DNA of 13,265 nucleotides from Candidatus Neomicrothrix sp. UBA7388 (GTDB taxonomy: Bacteria; Actinomycetota; Acidimicrobiia; Acidimicrobiales; Poriferisodalaceae), in assembly GCA_002470695.1 (NCBI GenBank), contig DKNM01000007.1, positions 1 through 13,265 of the forward strand, given 5' to 3'. The notes under the pieces are model-generated. The model had not been told where the DNA came from and did not search any database. It worked only from the letters and a program-made list of their open reading frames with translations. The position numbers and the translations under genes were made by a program. Positions 1 to 7,528 of this stretch are shown one piece after another. Position 1 is the stretch's first letter, and each line of letters opens with the position of its first letter.

Positions 1-102
1 CATAGAGGTAGGCGAAACTTAGAAAGATTTTGCCGCAACCTTGAAGCATTGAGAGCGGGCCGCGGATTTGAAGGAGTAGTCGACAAGAAAGCTGGTTTCT
101 AA
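1..102 (+). CDS. C-terminal fragment, probable D-isomer-specific 2-hydroxyacid dehydrogenase
   Basis: The first frame is open from the window edge for 33 codons and ends in TAA at 100-102. The other two plus-strand frames hit stops almost at once. The residues include RRNLERFCRNLEALRAG and then FEGVVDKKAGF. This ending resembles the C-terminus of NAD-dependent D-2-hydroxyacid dehydrogenases, which commonly finish with a helix of the form NLxxFxAGxPLxxVVD followed by an aromatic residue. The catalytic and NAD-binding parts lie outside the window, so the assignment rests on the tail alone. The gene converges on the CoA-transferase with 28 bp between the stops, which fits a true gene end. That this is a coding end is fairly likely; the family is a moderate guess. 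Confidence 0.55.
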   Translation, partial: HRGRRNLERFCRNLEALRAGRGFEGVVDKKAGF

Positions 103-130
103 CTAAATTCAGTCTTCCAATTCATGACTT

Positions 131-1327
131 TTATCTTCCCAATTCGGGGTTAACCTCCACCACTCCAGATTTCGTTAAATCCGCGACTTCGTCCTCACCG
201 AAGCCAAACTCTTCGAGTATTCCTAATGAATGTTCGCCCTTAAGCGGGCTGGGACTTCGGATGTCATTGGAAACACCGGAAATATTTGTTGCGTTTCTTA
301 AGATTTTGATCTCACCCATATTTCGATGGTGAATAGGTTTCGCCATTTCTAGATGCATAACCTGGGGGTCAGCAAACGTTTCAGCGACTGTGTGAACCGG
401 CCCACAAGGCACTCCAACCAAGTTCAGGCGAGCCACCCAACTCTCTGTGGTGTCCATCACCAAACGCTGCTCAATGAGCCTCCCCAGCTCATCTTTATTT
501 CGCTTTCTACCTAGTGAGTCCGAAAATCGGCTGTCCGTTATCCATTCTTCAGTACCAAGTTCCTTGCAGAATTCCTCCCAAAGACGCCCACCAGAAGCAG
601 CAAGATTTATGTGACCATCGGAGGTTGCATAGGTTCCCATCGGGACCATGGTTGGGTGATCGTTTCCTACTTGAGGTGGGTTATCTTTTGCTACTGTCCA
701 TCGCGCTGCTTGGAAATCCATCATTCCGATCATGGATTCCAAAAGGGATGTGTGCACCCACCGGCCCTCTCCCGATGAGTGTCGTTCGTGAAGAGCCGTC
801 AGAATCCCTATAGCTAGCTGAAGACCGGCCGTCACGTCACTGATAGCTACTCCTGCTCTCATGGGGCCATGTTCGGCAAAACCAGTCACGCTCATTAGGC
901 CTCCTAGGCCCTGCGCTATTTGGTCAACACCACCGCGTTCGCCGTATGGACCGTCTTGACCAAATCCTGAAATGGAACCAAGGATCACCCTCGAGTTAAT
1001 GGCTCTAAGCGTTTCATAGTCAAAACCCAGCTTGTATTTGACCGGGCTTCGCATATTTTCGACGACAACGTCGGCGGAAACGACCATTCGGTGGAAGACG
1101 GATCTACCTTTTGGTTCTTTCAGGTTCAACACAATGGATCGCTTATTCCGATGAAGGTTCAGGTAGTCGGGGGATGACTCGCCACCGGCCTCGAAGCCGC
1201 CTTCCGGGGATTCAATTCGAACGACATCGGCTCCCCAATCTGCCAATTGGCGGACCGCTGTCGGACCAGCTCGGGCAATCGTAAGGTCAAGGACTGTGAT
1301 GTCAGCTAAGGGCAGCGACTCCGACAT
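131..1327 (-). CDS. CaiB/BaiF family III CoA-transferase
   Basis: Family III CoA-transferases move CoA between carboxylic acids through an aspartyl-CoA anhydride, in the cytoplasm. Counting from the upstream GTG, residues 10-41 have the family start (LADITVLDLT...AGP...GADVVRIE). RNKRSIVLNLK lies at 62-72, and the likely catalytic aspartate is D166 in AISDVTAGLQL, matching Asp169 of formyl-CoA transferase. About 400 residues is the usual length. Two starts are possible: GTG at 1333, directly after the upstream stop, and ATG at 1327. A GAGG at 1340-1337 lies 9 nt before the ATG but only 3 nt before the GTG, so the ATG is preferred. The gene directly follows the amidohydrolase, so the two are almost certainly co-transcribed and probably translationally coupled. 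The acyl substrate cannot be read from sequence. Confidence 0.93.
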   Translation of the reverse strand: MSESLPLADITVLDLTIARAGPTAVRQLADWGADVVRIESPEGGFEAGGESSPDYLNLHRNKRSIVLNLKEPKGRSVFHRMVVSADVVVENMRSPVKYKLGFDYETLRAINSRVILGSISGFGQDGPYGERGGVDQIAQGLGGLMSVTGFAEHGPMRAGVAISDVTAGLQLAIGILTALHERHSSGEGRWVHTSLLESMIGMMDFQAARWTVAKDNPPQVGNDHPTMVPMGTYATSDGHINLAASGGRLWEEFCKELGTEEWITDSRFSDSLGRKRNKDELGRLIEQRLVMDTTESWVARLNLVGVPCGPVHTVAETFADPQVMHLEMAKPIHHRNMGEIKILRNATNISGVSNDIRSPSPLKGEHSLGILEEFGFGEDEVADLTKSGVVEVNPELGR

Positions 1328-1333
1328 AGACAC

Positions 1334-3043
1334 TTACCTCGGGTCCGCTTGGGTGCCCCTGACCAATTGGCCAGGCCGCTCGCCAGTTACCTCTCCGTTA
1401 CTCCCAACCTCAACACCTGATACGAAGGTATGTGAGTAGCCGGTCGGCCTTTGCACCAAACGCTTACCTCCCGCGGGCAGGTCTCGAATCAGCTCTGGCG
1501 GGCCTACCGACAATTGCTCGAAGTCGACAATGTTGAAGTCTGCCTTGTATCCGGGCCTAAGTACTCCTCGATCGAAGAGCCCGTAAGTCTCAGCAGTGCG
1601 GCGAGTCTGTTTGTTGACTAGAAATTCGAGTGGGAGCCTCTCCCCCCGGGTGCGATCTCTTCCCCAATGCGTCAGCAGATACGTCGGATAGGAAGCATCG
1701 CAGATAGTTCCGACGTGAGCACCAGCATCCCCGACACCGCAAACCGTGTTCGGGTGGGTAAGCATCTCATGGATCTCATTTAACGAGCCTGAACTGTAAT
1801 TTTCAAACGGATATAGCAGTAGCGTTTCTCCCGAACCCCTGGACAACAAATCAACGACGAGGCGCCATGGACTATCCCCGTTTTGTTCAGCTCTTGAAGC
1901 TACGGATTCCGATGGTTCCGGTTCGTAGTTCAGGTCTGGTCCAAGTTCAAAGGCCCTAGTTAACGCGTAATCCATCCACTCACTAAAGCCATCAGGTGGT
2001 CGTTCCTCTATGAGGTCGCGACGCAACTGAGAGTTGTTGCGGAGCATTGCAGCTCTTTCTTCCAGCGAAAGATGGGCAATTGCCTTGTACGACGGATGGT
2101 TCCCGAGAGGATTCACGGTCGCGTCGAGGCCGAGAAGAACCCCAATTGGCCGACACCCCACTTGACCGGTCGCTGATATTCCTTCGGCATTCGCCTTTTC
2201 GATATTAGACAGAGTTTCGCGCCACAGGTCTGGTTCATGGTCTACTTGAATGATTAACGCTGACAAGGGCCGGCCCGATATGCGAGCTGCCTCTCGGATG
2301 GTTTCAAATTCGCCATGACCAAAGTCGCTGTTCACTTGCAAAATTCCCGCGTCAGCGACTCGCATGGCATTTGCTATCGCAGCTAATTCGGGATCACCGG
2401 CGCTTAGCGATGGCGTCAAGCGCCCATCAGCCGCCTTATGTTTAGTGGTTCGGCTAGTAGTGAAGCCAAGAGCGCCTGCCGCGAATGCTTCCACGACAAG
2501 TTTCTCCATTAATAGAAGCTCTCCGGCATCTGGTATCTCATTATGATCAGCACCTCGCTCACCCATTACGTAAAACCTGAGGGCGCCATGAGGAATTTGA
2601 CTTCCGATATCCATAACGCGGGGCATACTCCCCAGAACGTCCAGATACTCAGGGTAGCTTTGCCAGGAGAAGTCGATGCCTTCTGCGAGCACGCTCCCTG
2701 GAATGTCCTCAACGCCTTCCATGAGATTTATGAGGAAGTCCTCACTGCCTGGTCGCACCGGCGCAAACCCAACACCGCAATTCCCAAAAACAGCAGTTGT
2801 TACACCGTGCCATGAAGACGGGGTCATCTCCGGGTCCCAAGTCGCTTGGCCGTCGTAATGCGTATGGATATCCACCCACCCAGGCATCAGAAGTTGGCCG
2901 TCGGCGTCTATTTGACGGCTCGAATTTCCCGTTACCTCGCCAACGTCCGTTATTACGCCATCGGTAACAGCCATATCGCCGACAAATTCCGCTGATCCAG
3001 TCCCGTCAATCACACGAGCATTTCGGATTACTAAGTCATGCAT
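1334..3043 (-). CDS. N-acyl-D-amino-acid deacylase-like amidohydrolase
   Basis: This is a 569-residue member of the amidohydrolase superfamily, closest to D-aminoacylases/N-acyl-D-amino-acid deacylases, which hydrolyse N-acyl-D-amino acids using metal. The start is [12 protein letters not shown] with the HxH pair at H60/H62. FGNCGVG carries C89, matching the metal-bridging cysteine of D-aminoacylase. [10 protein letters not shown] lies at 190-199 and GVGDAGAH at 436-443 carries D439, the likely catalytic aspartate. The C-terminal part (YKADFNIVD, then ERPGQLVRG) is the beta-sandwich typical of urease-like hydrolases. The family's middle histidine ligand is not obvious: the strand reads LQVNSDFG. 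Length exceeds the roughly 480 residues of classic D-aminoacylase but is common in long actinobacterial relatives. There is no good Shine-Dalgarno; a TACGAT 8 nt upstream suggests leaderless transcription. It is first in a unit with the CoA-transferase. Family is sure, substrate is not. Confidence 0.88.
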   Translation of the reverse strand: MHDLVIRNARVIDGTGSAEFVGDMAVTDGVITDVGEVTGNSSRQIDADGQLLMPGWVDIHTHYDGQATWDPEMTPSSWHGVTTAVFGNCGVGFAPVRPGSEDFLINLMEGVEDIPGSVLAEGIDFSWQSYPEYLDVLGSMPRVMDIGSQIPHGALRFYVMGERGADHNEIPDAGELLLMEKLVVEAFAAGALGFTTSRTTKHKAADGRLTPSLSAGDPELAAIANAMRVADAGILQVNSDFGHGEFETIREAARISGRPLSALIIQVDHEPDLWRETLSNIEKANAEGISATGQVGCRPIGVLLGLDATVNPLGNHPSYKAIAHLSLEERAAMLRNNSQLRRDLIEERPPDGFSEWMDYALTRAFELGPDLNYEPEPSESVASRAEQNGDSPWRLVVDLLSRGSGETLLLYPFENYSSGSLNEIHEMLTHPNTVCGVGDAGAHVGTICDASYPTYLLTHWGRDRTRGERLPLEFLVNKQTRRTAETYGLFDRGVLRPGYKADFNIVDFEQLSVGPPELIRDLPAGGKRLVQRPTGYSHTFVSGVEVGSNGEVTGERPGQLVRGTQADPR

Positions 3044-3069
3044 GACTAAAGATCGTAGCGACGATCGCT
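3044..3069 (-). promoter_or_regulatory. Candidate leaderless -10 with overlapping inverted repeat
   Basis: On the minus strand TACGAT (3057-3052) ends 8 nt before the amidohydrolase ATG, the spacing expected of a -10 box for a leaderless mRNA. No clear -35 is seen. An inverted repeat with arms GATCGT (3051-3056) and ACGATC (3061-3066) and the 4-nt spacer AGCG covers this box. A second, overlapping one has arms AGCGA (3057-3061) and TCGCT (3065-3069). A repressor bound here would block the promoter. Both readings are inference from position and symmetry. Confidence 0.3.
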
Positions 3070-3184
3070 GACCTATTCGATTTCCTTAGCAAACACGCAG
3101 CCAAGAGTCTCAATCTGCGCACGTGTTGGATAAGTCAGTAAGCTTTCCCGCTAACAAAATAGGACTACGACTTCAGGAGTAATT

Positions 3185-3217
3185 GTGATCTTCGATGAAC
3201 TTTTGCCATCTAACTGA
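3185..3217 (+). other. Possible 10-codon upstream ORF
   Basis: An AGGAG at 3175-3179 is placed 5 nt before a GTG at 3185. The frame reads 10 codons (MIFDELLPSN) to a TGA at 3215-3217, 17 nt before the ATG of the 265-residue gene and in another frame. The ribosome binding site is better than that of the gene itself. It could be a leader peptide, a remnant, or chance. If the downstream gene is transcribed from its own ATG, this ORF would not be on that mRNA. Confidence 0.18.
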
Positions 3218-3234
3218 ATGGCTAAGTTAAGCCT

Positions 3235-4032
3235 ATGCCGTGGTATCAAGACGTTCCCGACTCAGTAATGCCTGTCACATGCGAAGGTCATCAACATCAG
3301 ATCATTTGGTCGGCTGGCAAGGTCAAGCTCGTAGATCACCCCCAGATTGATGCAGAAAGAACACTCGTCGCATTGGGCGGAACCAAGCCGCGCTGCTTGG
3401 AACTCCTAGAATTATGGGACTTAGCCGTGAAAGATGGCGGGTTCATAGAAGAATGGGCTCCGTGGCAAAAAGCGGACAGCCAAAGGCGATGGTGGCTAGG
3501 CACTGCAATAGAACGGTTGCGCTCAGAAGGTGTCCAGGATTTTCTCTTTGACCTGCCACGGGACCGGGCACTTCAAATGGGCGAATTTTCTACTGCTGTG
3601 CCCCACGCCTTCCTAGATAGAGCTATGGCCACAGTGGTGGATGACGGATATCAGCGCGGCTGGGATTTCAATCCGTCACTAACCCGGCACTTAGCCGAAG
3701 CTACTAAGTTACGCGCTCGTCGTTCATTCGTTGCGGCGCTCGCTTCTCAAAGGCCTTCGATTCCTAACCCAGCGCTCGTGCCCTTCAGCTGCACAGTCGA
3801 CTTGACGCTCAAGCCGAAGATCATTGGAAGGTTGTCTGGAAGAGACAGCAAAATAGAAATTACCTTGCACCCCAAATGGTTAAGTGACGTCTGGGCACGC
3901 GGTGTATCCGTCTTTCAGGACAAATTCACTCTTGACGTCAATGAGGCGGGTGACAAAACCACACTAACTCAGGTGGAGTGGATACCCGAAAGGCGTTCGT
4001 TAACTCCTCACATCGTCACGCATCAATTGTGA
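3235..4032 (+). CDS. Conserved-looking hypothetical protein, 265 residues
   Basis: I do not recognise a named domain. It looks cytoplasmic, with no signal peptide or membrane segment. The start (MPWYQDVPDSV) leads into short, probably beta-rich stretches (HQIIWSAGKVKLVDH), then a helix-like PRCLELLELWDLAV at 52-65 and a tryptophan-rich patch (EEWAPWQKA, RRWWLG) at 72-89. The last 80 residues alternate in a way that suggests strands (KIEITLHPKWLSDVW). Proteins with this kind of start seem familiar from actinobacteria as uncharacterised, but I cannot confirm that here. An in-frame TAA at 3223 rules out a longer N-terminus. No Shine-Dalgarno lies before the ATG; TAAGTT at 3223-3228 ends 6 nt upstream, which fits leaderless transcription. 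Its 3' end overlaps ung by 10 bp, tail to tail. Codon use and undisturbed length make it a credible gene. Confidence 0.8.
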   Translation: MPWYQDVPDSVMPVTCEGHQHQIIWSAGKVKLVDHPQIDAERTLVALGGTKPRCLELLELWDLAVKDGGFIEEWAPWQKADSQRRWWLGTAIERLRSEGVQDFLFDLPRDRALQMGEFSTAVPHAFLDRAMATVVDDGYQRGWDFNPSLTRHLAEATKLRARRSFVAALASQRPSIPNPALVPFSCTVDLTLKPKIIGRLSGRDSKIEITLHPKWLSDVWARGVSVFQDKFTLDVNEAGDKTTLTQVEWIPERRSLTPHIVTHQL

Positions 4033-4688
4033 GGAAGAGTCCAGTCAATCGGCTGCCTGCCAGCTTCCTCTAGCGCAGCATTGGTGCGAGAGAAGGGGCG
4101 ACTTCCAAAGAAACCTCGTGACGCACTCAAAGGCGATGGATGCGGGGATTCGATAATTACATGCGCAGGTGAGTCAATCAGCGGCCTCTTTTTCTGAGCA
4201 GAAGCGCCCCATAAGATAAACACCACCCGTTCCGATTTGGCATTCACGACGCGAATGATCTCATCTGTAAATAATTCCCAACCCCGGTTTCGATGCGAAC
4301 CCGCATTGTGAGCACGGACCGTGAGAACCGAATTCAAAAGCAACACTCCTTGTTGCGTCCAAGATTCCAAATTTCCATGATTCGGCGCCGCTAAGTCCAG
4401 ATCATTTTTCAATTCCTTAAAAATGTTTTTTAGTGATGGTGGTGCCACAACTCCTCGACGAACCGAAAAACAGAGCCCATGTGCCTGACCTTCTCCGTGG
4501 TACGGATCCTGCCCCAAGATCAGCACTTTCACTTCAGAAAACGGCGTCAGGTGAAGTGCAGCGAAGACTTCCTCCTGAGGTGGGAAGACTTGACCTCCTT
4601 CACGTTCTTGTTGAATAAAACCCTGAAGCTCCGCCCAATAAGGTTCGGCAAACTGTTTTCTCAACAGGGGGTTCCAATCGGTTTTCAC
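4023..4688 (-). CDS. ung: Uracil-DNA glycosylase, family 1
   Basis: Ung cuts uracil bases out of DNA at the first step of base excision repair, removing products of cytosine deamination and dUTP misincorporation. All family 1 marks are visible in the 221 residues: GQDPYHG at 59-65 with catalytic D61, F74 in LCFSV for uracil stacking, N119 in LLLNSVLTV for uracil recognition, and HPSPLSA at 183-189 with H183. Length is normal for bacterial Ung. The start is GTG at 4688 with no clear ribosome binding site. The phosphotransferase stops 9 nt upstream, so translation probably depends on reinitiation from it. The 3' end overlaps the opposing hypothetical gene by 10 bp. Function is very secure. Confidence 0.98.
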   Translation of the reverse strand: MKTDWNPLLRKQFAEPYWAELQGFIQQEREGGQVFPPQEEVFAALHLTPFSEVKVLILGQDPYHGEGQAHGLCFSVRRGVVAPPSLKNIFKELKNDLDLAAPNHGNLESWTQQGVLLLNSVLTVRAHNAGSHRNRGWELFTDEIIRVVNAKSERVVFILWGASAQKKRPLIDSPAHVIIESPHPSPLSASRGFFGSRPFSRTNAALEEAGRQPIDWTLPHN

Positions 4689-4697
4689 AAAGTAAGC

Positions 4698-5747
4698 CTA
4701 AGAGAACTCTTCCGCTGCCCGTTTACTCATTTCTATGCATGTGCCAATTCGAGAGCGGTAATAGTCAAGGTCGACCCCTTCAGCGGACTTTTGGCCCTGC
4801 ATGTACCGCGCATAAACACCATGAATAATGCACGCTGTCTTGAAGTGATTGAAGCACAAGTAATAAGGAAGGTGAGTAAGGTCGCATCCGGTCCGCGATG
4901 CATAACGATCAATCAAAGAGCCACGAGGCAGAAAACCCTCTGCCAGCGTTGGAGAATTCTCTTTATTCACTAATTCATCACTGGGTTCTGTCCAAGTATT
5001 CAGTGCATAGGCGAAATCTGCCATAGGGTCACCCAAGGTCGAAATTTCCCAGTCAAGAACCGCTGTTAACTGACCTTCGGAACTCACTAGACAATTGTGC
5101 AATCCGTAATCACCGTGCACGACCCTCGCTGGACCTTCTTCCGGGCGCCTCTCCTGAAGAAAATCATGAAGCTTATGCAGGTCAGGGTCATCGTAAGAAG
5201 CACCCTCTGCCGAAGCTTCCCAGCTGCGATACCAAGTACGAATCTGTCGCCCCACATAGTCTTCTTTTTTCCCGAGCGAGCCCAAGCCCACTTCATCTGG
5301 GTCGACAGAATGAAGGGCCGCCAAAACATCCATGAACGAAAGACCCACGCTCTCTCGCGCTTCTTCAGACAGGTGCTCTAGGGCATCTTCAAGCTCGAAC
5401 AAAGCCTTGCCGTCCACTTGACTCATCACGTAGAAATGAGCGCCCGTGACATCAGGGCTTTCACAGTATCCGTAGGCCTTAGGCACCGGCACCTCTGTGG
5501 GGCCTAGGCCACTAATGATGGCGAACTCCCTGCCCATGTCATGCGCTTTCGGTAGCAACTCACCCATCGGCGGCCTTCTGACTACCGCCTTGTTACCAAG
5601 GGAATCCTCAAGCCCATAGGTCAGGTTGCTATGGCCGCCTTCGAGTCGCGTCCACCTAAAGGGAGGCGCCAAACCTTCAGTATTTTCACTTATCCACTTT
5701 TCAACCGCTGGCACGTCATAGCCAATGATTTCTATGCCGTCACTCAT
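4698..5747 (-). CDS. APH-type phosphotransferase family protein (ACAD10-like)
   Basis: This has the aminoglycoside phosphotransferase/choline kinase fold. Family members with this layout resemble the kinase domain fused to acyl-CoA dehydrogenase in ACAD10 and are thought to phosphorylate small hydroxylated metabolites, possibly hydroxyacyl groups. GGHSNLTY at 37-44 fits the nucleotide loop and VVRRPPMGELLP follows at 55-66. VVHGDYGLHNCL at 209-220 carries catalytic D213 and N218, and LDWEISTLGDPMADFAY at 231-247 carries metal-binding D232. At 349 residues it is full length. The ATG at 5747 has a GGGG 5 nt upstream. It lies 104 bp after the NTF2-like gene and 9 nt before ung, so these may share a transcript. 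It is unlikely to be a drug-resistance enzyme: the sequence is of the ACAD10-like kind. Substrate unknown. Confidence 0.9.
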   Translation of the reverse strand: MSDGIEIIGYDVPAVEKWISENTEGLAPPFRWTRLEGGHSNLTYGLEDSLGNKAVVRRPPMGELLPKAHDMGREFAIISGLGPTEVPVPKAYGYCESPDVTGAHFYVMSQVDGKALFELEDALEHLSEEARESVGLSFMDVLAALHSVDPDEVGLGSLGKKEDYVGRQIRTWYRSWEASAEGASYDDPDLHKLHDFLQERRPEEGPARVVHGDYGLHNCLVSSEGQLTAVLDWEISTLGDPMADFAYALNTWTEPSDELVNKENSPTLAEGFLPRGSLIDRYASRTGCDLTHLPYYLCFNHFKTACIIHGVYARYMQGQKSAEGVDLDYYRSRIGTCIEMSKRAAEEFS

Positions 5748-5851
5748 ATCAACCCCGTTTTAGGAAAGTTCTAGTAGGACACTATTAGATATGGTCAAGA
5801 AGCGATGCAGAGGCTGCAATCTTTCCTTATCACCGGGGGCGAGAACAGGCC

Positions 5852-6214
5852 TCAAGCGGGAATCGGTGTGTTGTGCCACGCCAGAAAGCGCCAGTTTTCT
5901 TCTTGCATCCACATGCAGGTGTACCGGCTATTCAACACAAATTCTTTTCCCCGAGCTAAAACCGTTATTTTAGCCGAGCCGTTAATTAAGGCGAGCTGGC
6001 CAAATAACTGGATTTCGACATCACTGGTTTCAATATTTCTGTAGTCGAAAACTCCCTCTTGAATCGCTTTTATGTACGACTCCTTTGAGTCAACAACTGC
6101 AGTTGAATGGGTGTACCGCAAGTTAGGGTGCAGCAATTCCTCAAGCACCGGCAAGTCCGATTCGATCATCGCTTGCCATCGGCGATGCTCAAGGTCTTCA
6201 ATCAATGTACTCAT
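5852..6214 (-). CDS. NTF2-like (SnoaL/DUF4440) small protein
   Basis: This 120-residue protein has the pattern of the DUF4440 branch of the NTF2-like cone fold. A first helix pair (LEDLEHRRWQAMIESDLPVL) ends in LLHPNLRYTHST at 27-38, where RYTHS is typical. It is followed by VVDSKESYIKAIQ, then strands with IQLFGQLALINGSAKI, and the closing WRFLAWHNTP at 108-117. Members are small pocket proteins, some enzymes and some binding proteins, so the fold does not give the reaction. The ATG at 6214 has a weak TAGGTAAG upstream. It is divergent from the cupin gene across 129 bp and may be first in a unit with the phosphotransferase. Family is likely; function unknown. Confidence 0.82.
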   Translation of the reverse strand: MSTLIEDLEHRRWQAMIESDLPVLEELLHPNLRYTHSTAVVDSKESYIKAIQEGVFDYRNIETSDVEIQLFGQLALINGSAKITVLARGKEFVLNSRYTCMWMQEENWRFLAWHNTPIPA

Positions 6215-6343
6215 AGACGTAACTTACCTAATTTGCGAACAAGGTTCAGTTGCCAAATAGTGGGGATGCAACTTCCTCCCTATCGGTGCTAAACGCAATT
6301 ATGAAACCGTCCAATTGGTGGAACCAAAGAGAGCAGAGGAGAC

Positions 6344-6721
6344 ATGGGAAACATCGAAAATTCGCCCGAGCTGAAATCGATTTACATCGATCCAGCAAGC
6401 ATGGAGTGGCAGGAATCCGAGTTTCCCGGAATCCACCACAAAGTATTGTGGTCTGATCCAGTTTCAGGGCGATCGACAATTCTTTTTAAATTAGATCCCG
6501 GCGCAATAGTGCCTTCGCACGAACACACCGAAGTAGAGCAGACCTGGATCGTGAGCGGCTCGTTCGAGGACCACGAGGGCAAAGCTTTACCCGGTCACTA
6601 CATCTGGAGGCCAGCGGGCAACCGGCATGAGGCCCGTAGCGTGGACGGCGCAGTGATCCTGGGTTTCTTCCTCAAGCCAAACAAGTTTGATAAGGGTTCA
6701 AAGTTCTACACCGAGAACTGA
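6344..6721 (+). CDS. Single-domain cupin, metal-binding (ChrR-like)
   Basis: This is a 125-residue one-domain cupin with both conserved motifs. Motif 1 is G53-x5-H59-x-H61-x3-E65-x6-G72, and motif 2 is G84-x5-P90-x-G92-x2-H95, with serine at the usual final asparagine position. H59, H61, E65 and H95 are the expected metal ligands (iron, manganese or zinc). Similar proteins are often labelled cupin_7 or ChrR-like; some are dioxygenases, others sensors of oxidants, and the sequence does not decide. The ATG at 6344 has a strong AGAGGAG at 6335-6341. The gene stands alone on its strand and ends 4 bp from the end of the opposing SDR gene. Confidence 0.88.
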   Translation: MGNIENSPELKSIYIDPASMEWQESEFPGIHHKVLWSDPVSGRSTILFKLDPGAIVPSHEHTEVEQTWIVSGSFEDHEGKALPGHYIWRPAGNRHEARSVDGAVILGFFLKPNKFDKGSKFYTEN

Positions 6722-6725
6722 CTTC

Positions 6726-7487
6726 CTACCCGCCGATCCAACCCCCATCAACTCGCAATTCGGTACCGGTCGTAAACGTCGATTCATCAGATGCCAAAAA
6801 GAGCGCCGCATTAGCGACTTCTTCCGGTTTCCCGAAGCGCCCTAGTGGGTGCCGAGATAATGATCGTTCGACATACGGAGCGGGATCATCAAACCGGGCA
6901 AAGGAACGTTCAAGAAGCGGAGTCTCCGTGGCGCCAGGCAGAATGCAGTTAACTCTGATTCCGTCAGAGGCATGATCGTTGGCAGCAGTTCTGCAAAGAC
7001 TTACTATCGCTCCTTTGCTAGCAATATAGGCAGCATTCGAAACACCACCTGAAATCGCTAGCTGTGATGCAAGAGCAATAATGGAACCCCCATTCTGTTC
7101 CATAAGAGGAATAGCCGCTCGTATCCACAAATAAGTACCTTTGACGTTCACGTCGAAAACCGCATCCCACTCATCGGGCGAGGTATCGGGAATGGTCTTG
7201 CCCACAGAAATCGCAGCCGCCGTTACCAACACATCTATTCCGCCAAATTGCTTGCGGATTTGCTCAGCTACCAACCGAGCTTGATTGTTGTCGGACACAT
7301 CTGACTCAAACCAAGCCGAAGCGGCGCCAATTTCGCCCAGCAGTTCAGCTGTGTGTTCTGCCCCTTCTGGGTCTTTATCAACCACGACAACAGCCGCATG
7401 TTCCTGAGCAAACTTAAGTGCTGTAGCTCTCCCAATACCCGAACCACCACCAGTAACCACAGCAACTTTGTCTTGAAGTCTCGCCAT
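6726..7487 (-). CDS. SDR family NAD(P)-dependent oxidoreductase
   Basis: This is a classical short-chain dehydrogenase/reductase of 253 residues. TGGGSGIG at 12-19 binds the cofactor, and D37 at the end of the second strand favours NAD(H) over NADP(H). The active site is N114 (NVKG), S141 (ALASQ), and Y154 with K158 (YIASK). PGATETP at 184-190 follows. The usual NNAG stabilising motif reads TAAA at 89-92, a mild departure. The C-terminus (GTELRVDGGW) is of the 3-oxoacyl-ACP reductase/glucose dehydrogenase-like kind, so oxidation of a secondary alcohol is expected but the substrate is open. There is no good Shine-Dalgarno; TAGCAT at 7499-7494 ends 6 nt before the ATG, suggesting a leaderless mRNA. 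It is divergent from the decarboxylase gene. Confidence 0.92.
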   Translation of the reverse strand: MARLQDKVAVVTGGGSGIGRATALKFAQEHAAVVVVDKDPEGAEHTAELLGEIGAASAWFESDVSDNNQARLVAEQIRKQFGGIDVLVTAAAISVGKTIPDTSPDEWDAVFDVNVKGTYLWIRAAIPLMEQNGGSIIALASQLAISGGVSNAAYIASKGAIVSLCRTAANDHASDGIRVNCILPGATETPLLERSFARFDDPAPYVERSLSRHPLGRFGKPEEVANAALFLASDESTFTTGTELRVDGGWIGG

Positions 7488-7499
7488 ACGCGAATGCTA
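7488..7499 (-). promoter_or_regulatory. Candidate leaderless -10 box of the SDR gene
   Basis: TAGCAT at 7499-7494 on the minus strand lies 6 nt before the ATG of the SDR gene, which has no ribosome binding site. The spacing matches leaderless promoters as described in actinobacteria. No clear -35 is seen. Confidence 0.3.
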
Positions 7500-7528
7500 G
7501 GCAAATTTTTTATTGCTTATCTAATAAT

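Noticed and set aside
514-813. A 99-codon plus-strand frame inside the CoA-transferase
   Set aside because: Antisense shadow of a family-conserved region, without a ribosome binding site or known motif.
4479-4973. A 164-codon plus-strand frame across ung and the phosphotransferase end
   Set aside because: It runs antisense to two genes with clear active-site motifs and its translation shows no recognisable domain.
4698-5747. An aminoglycoside resistance kinase
   Set aside because: The fold is shared, but the sequence is of the ACAD10-like metabolic branch and there is no mobile or resistance context.
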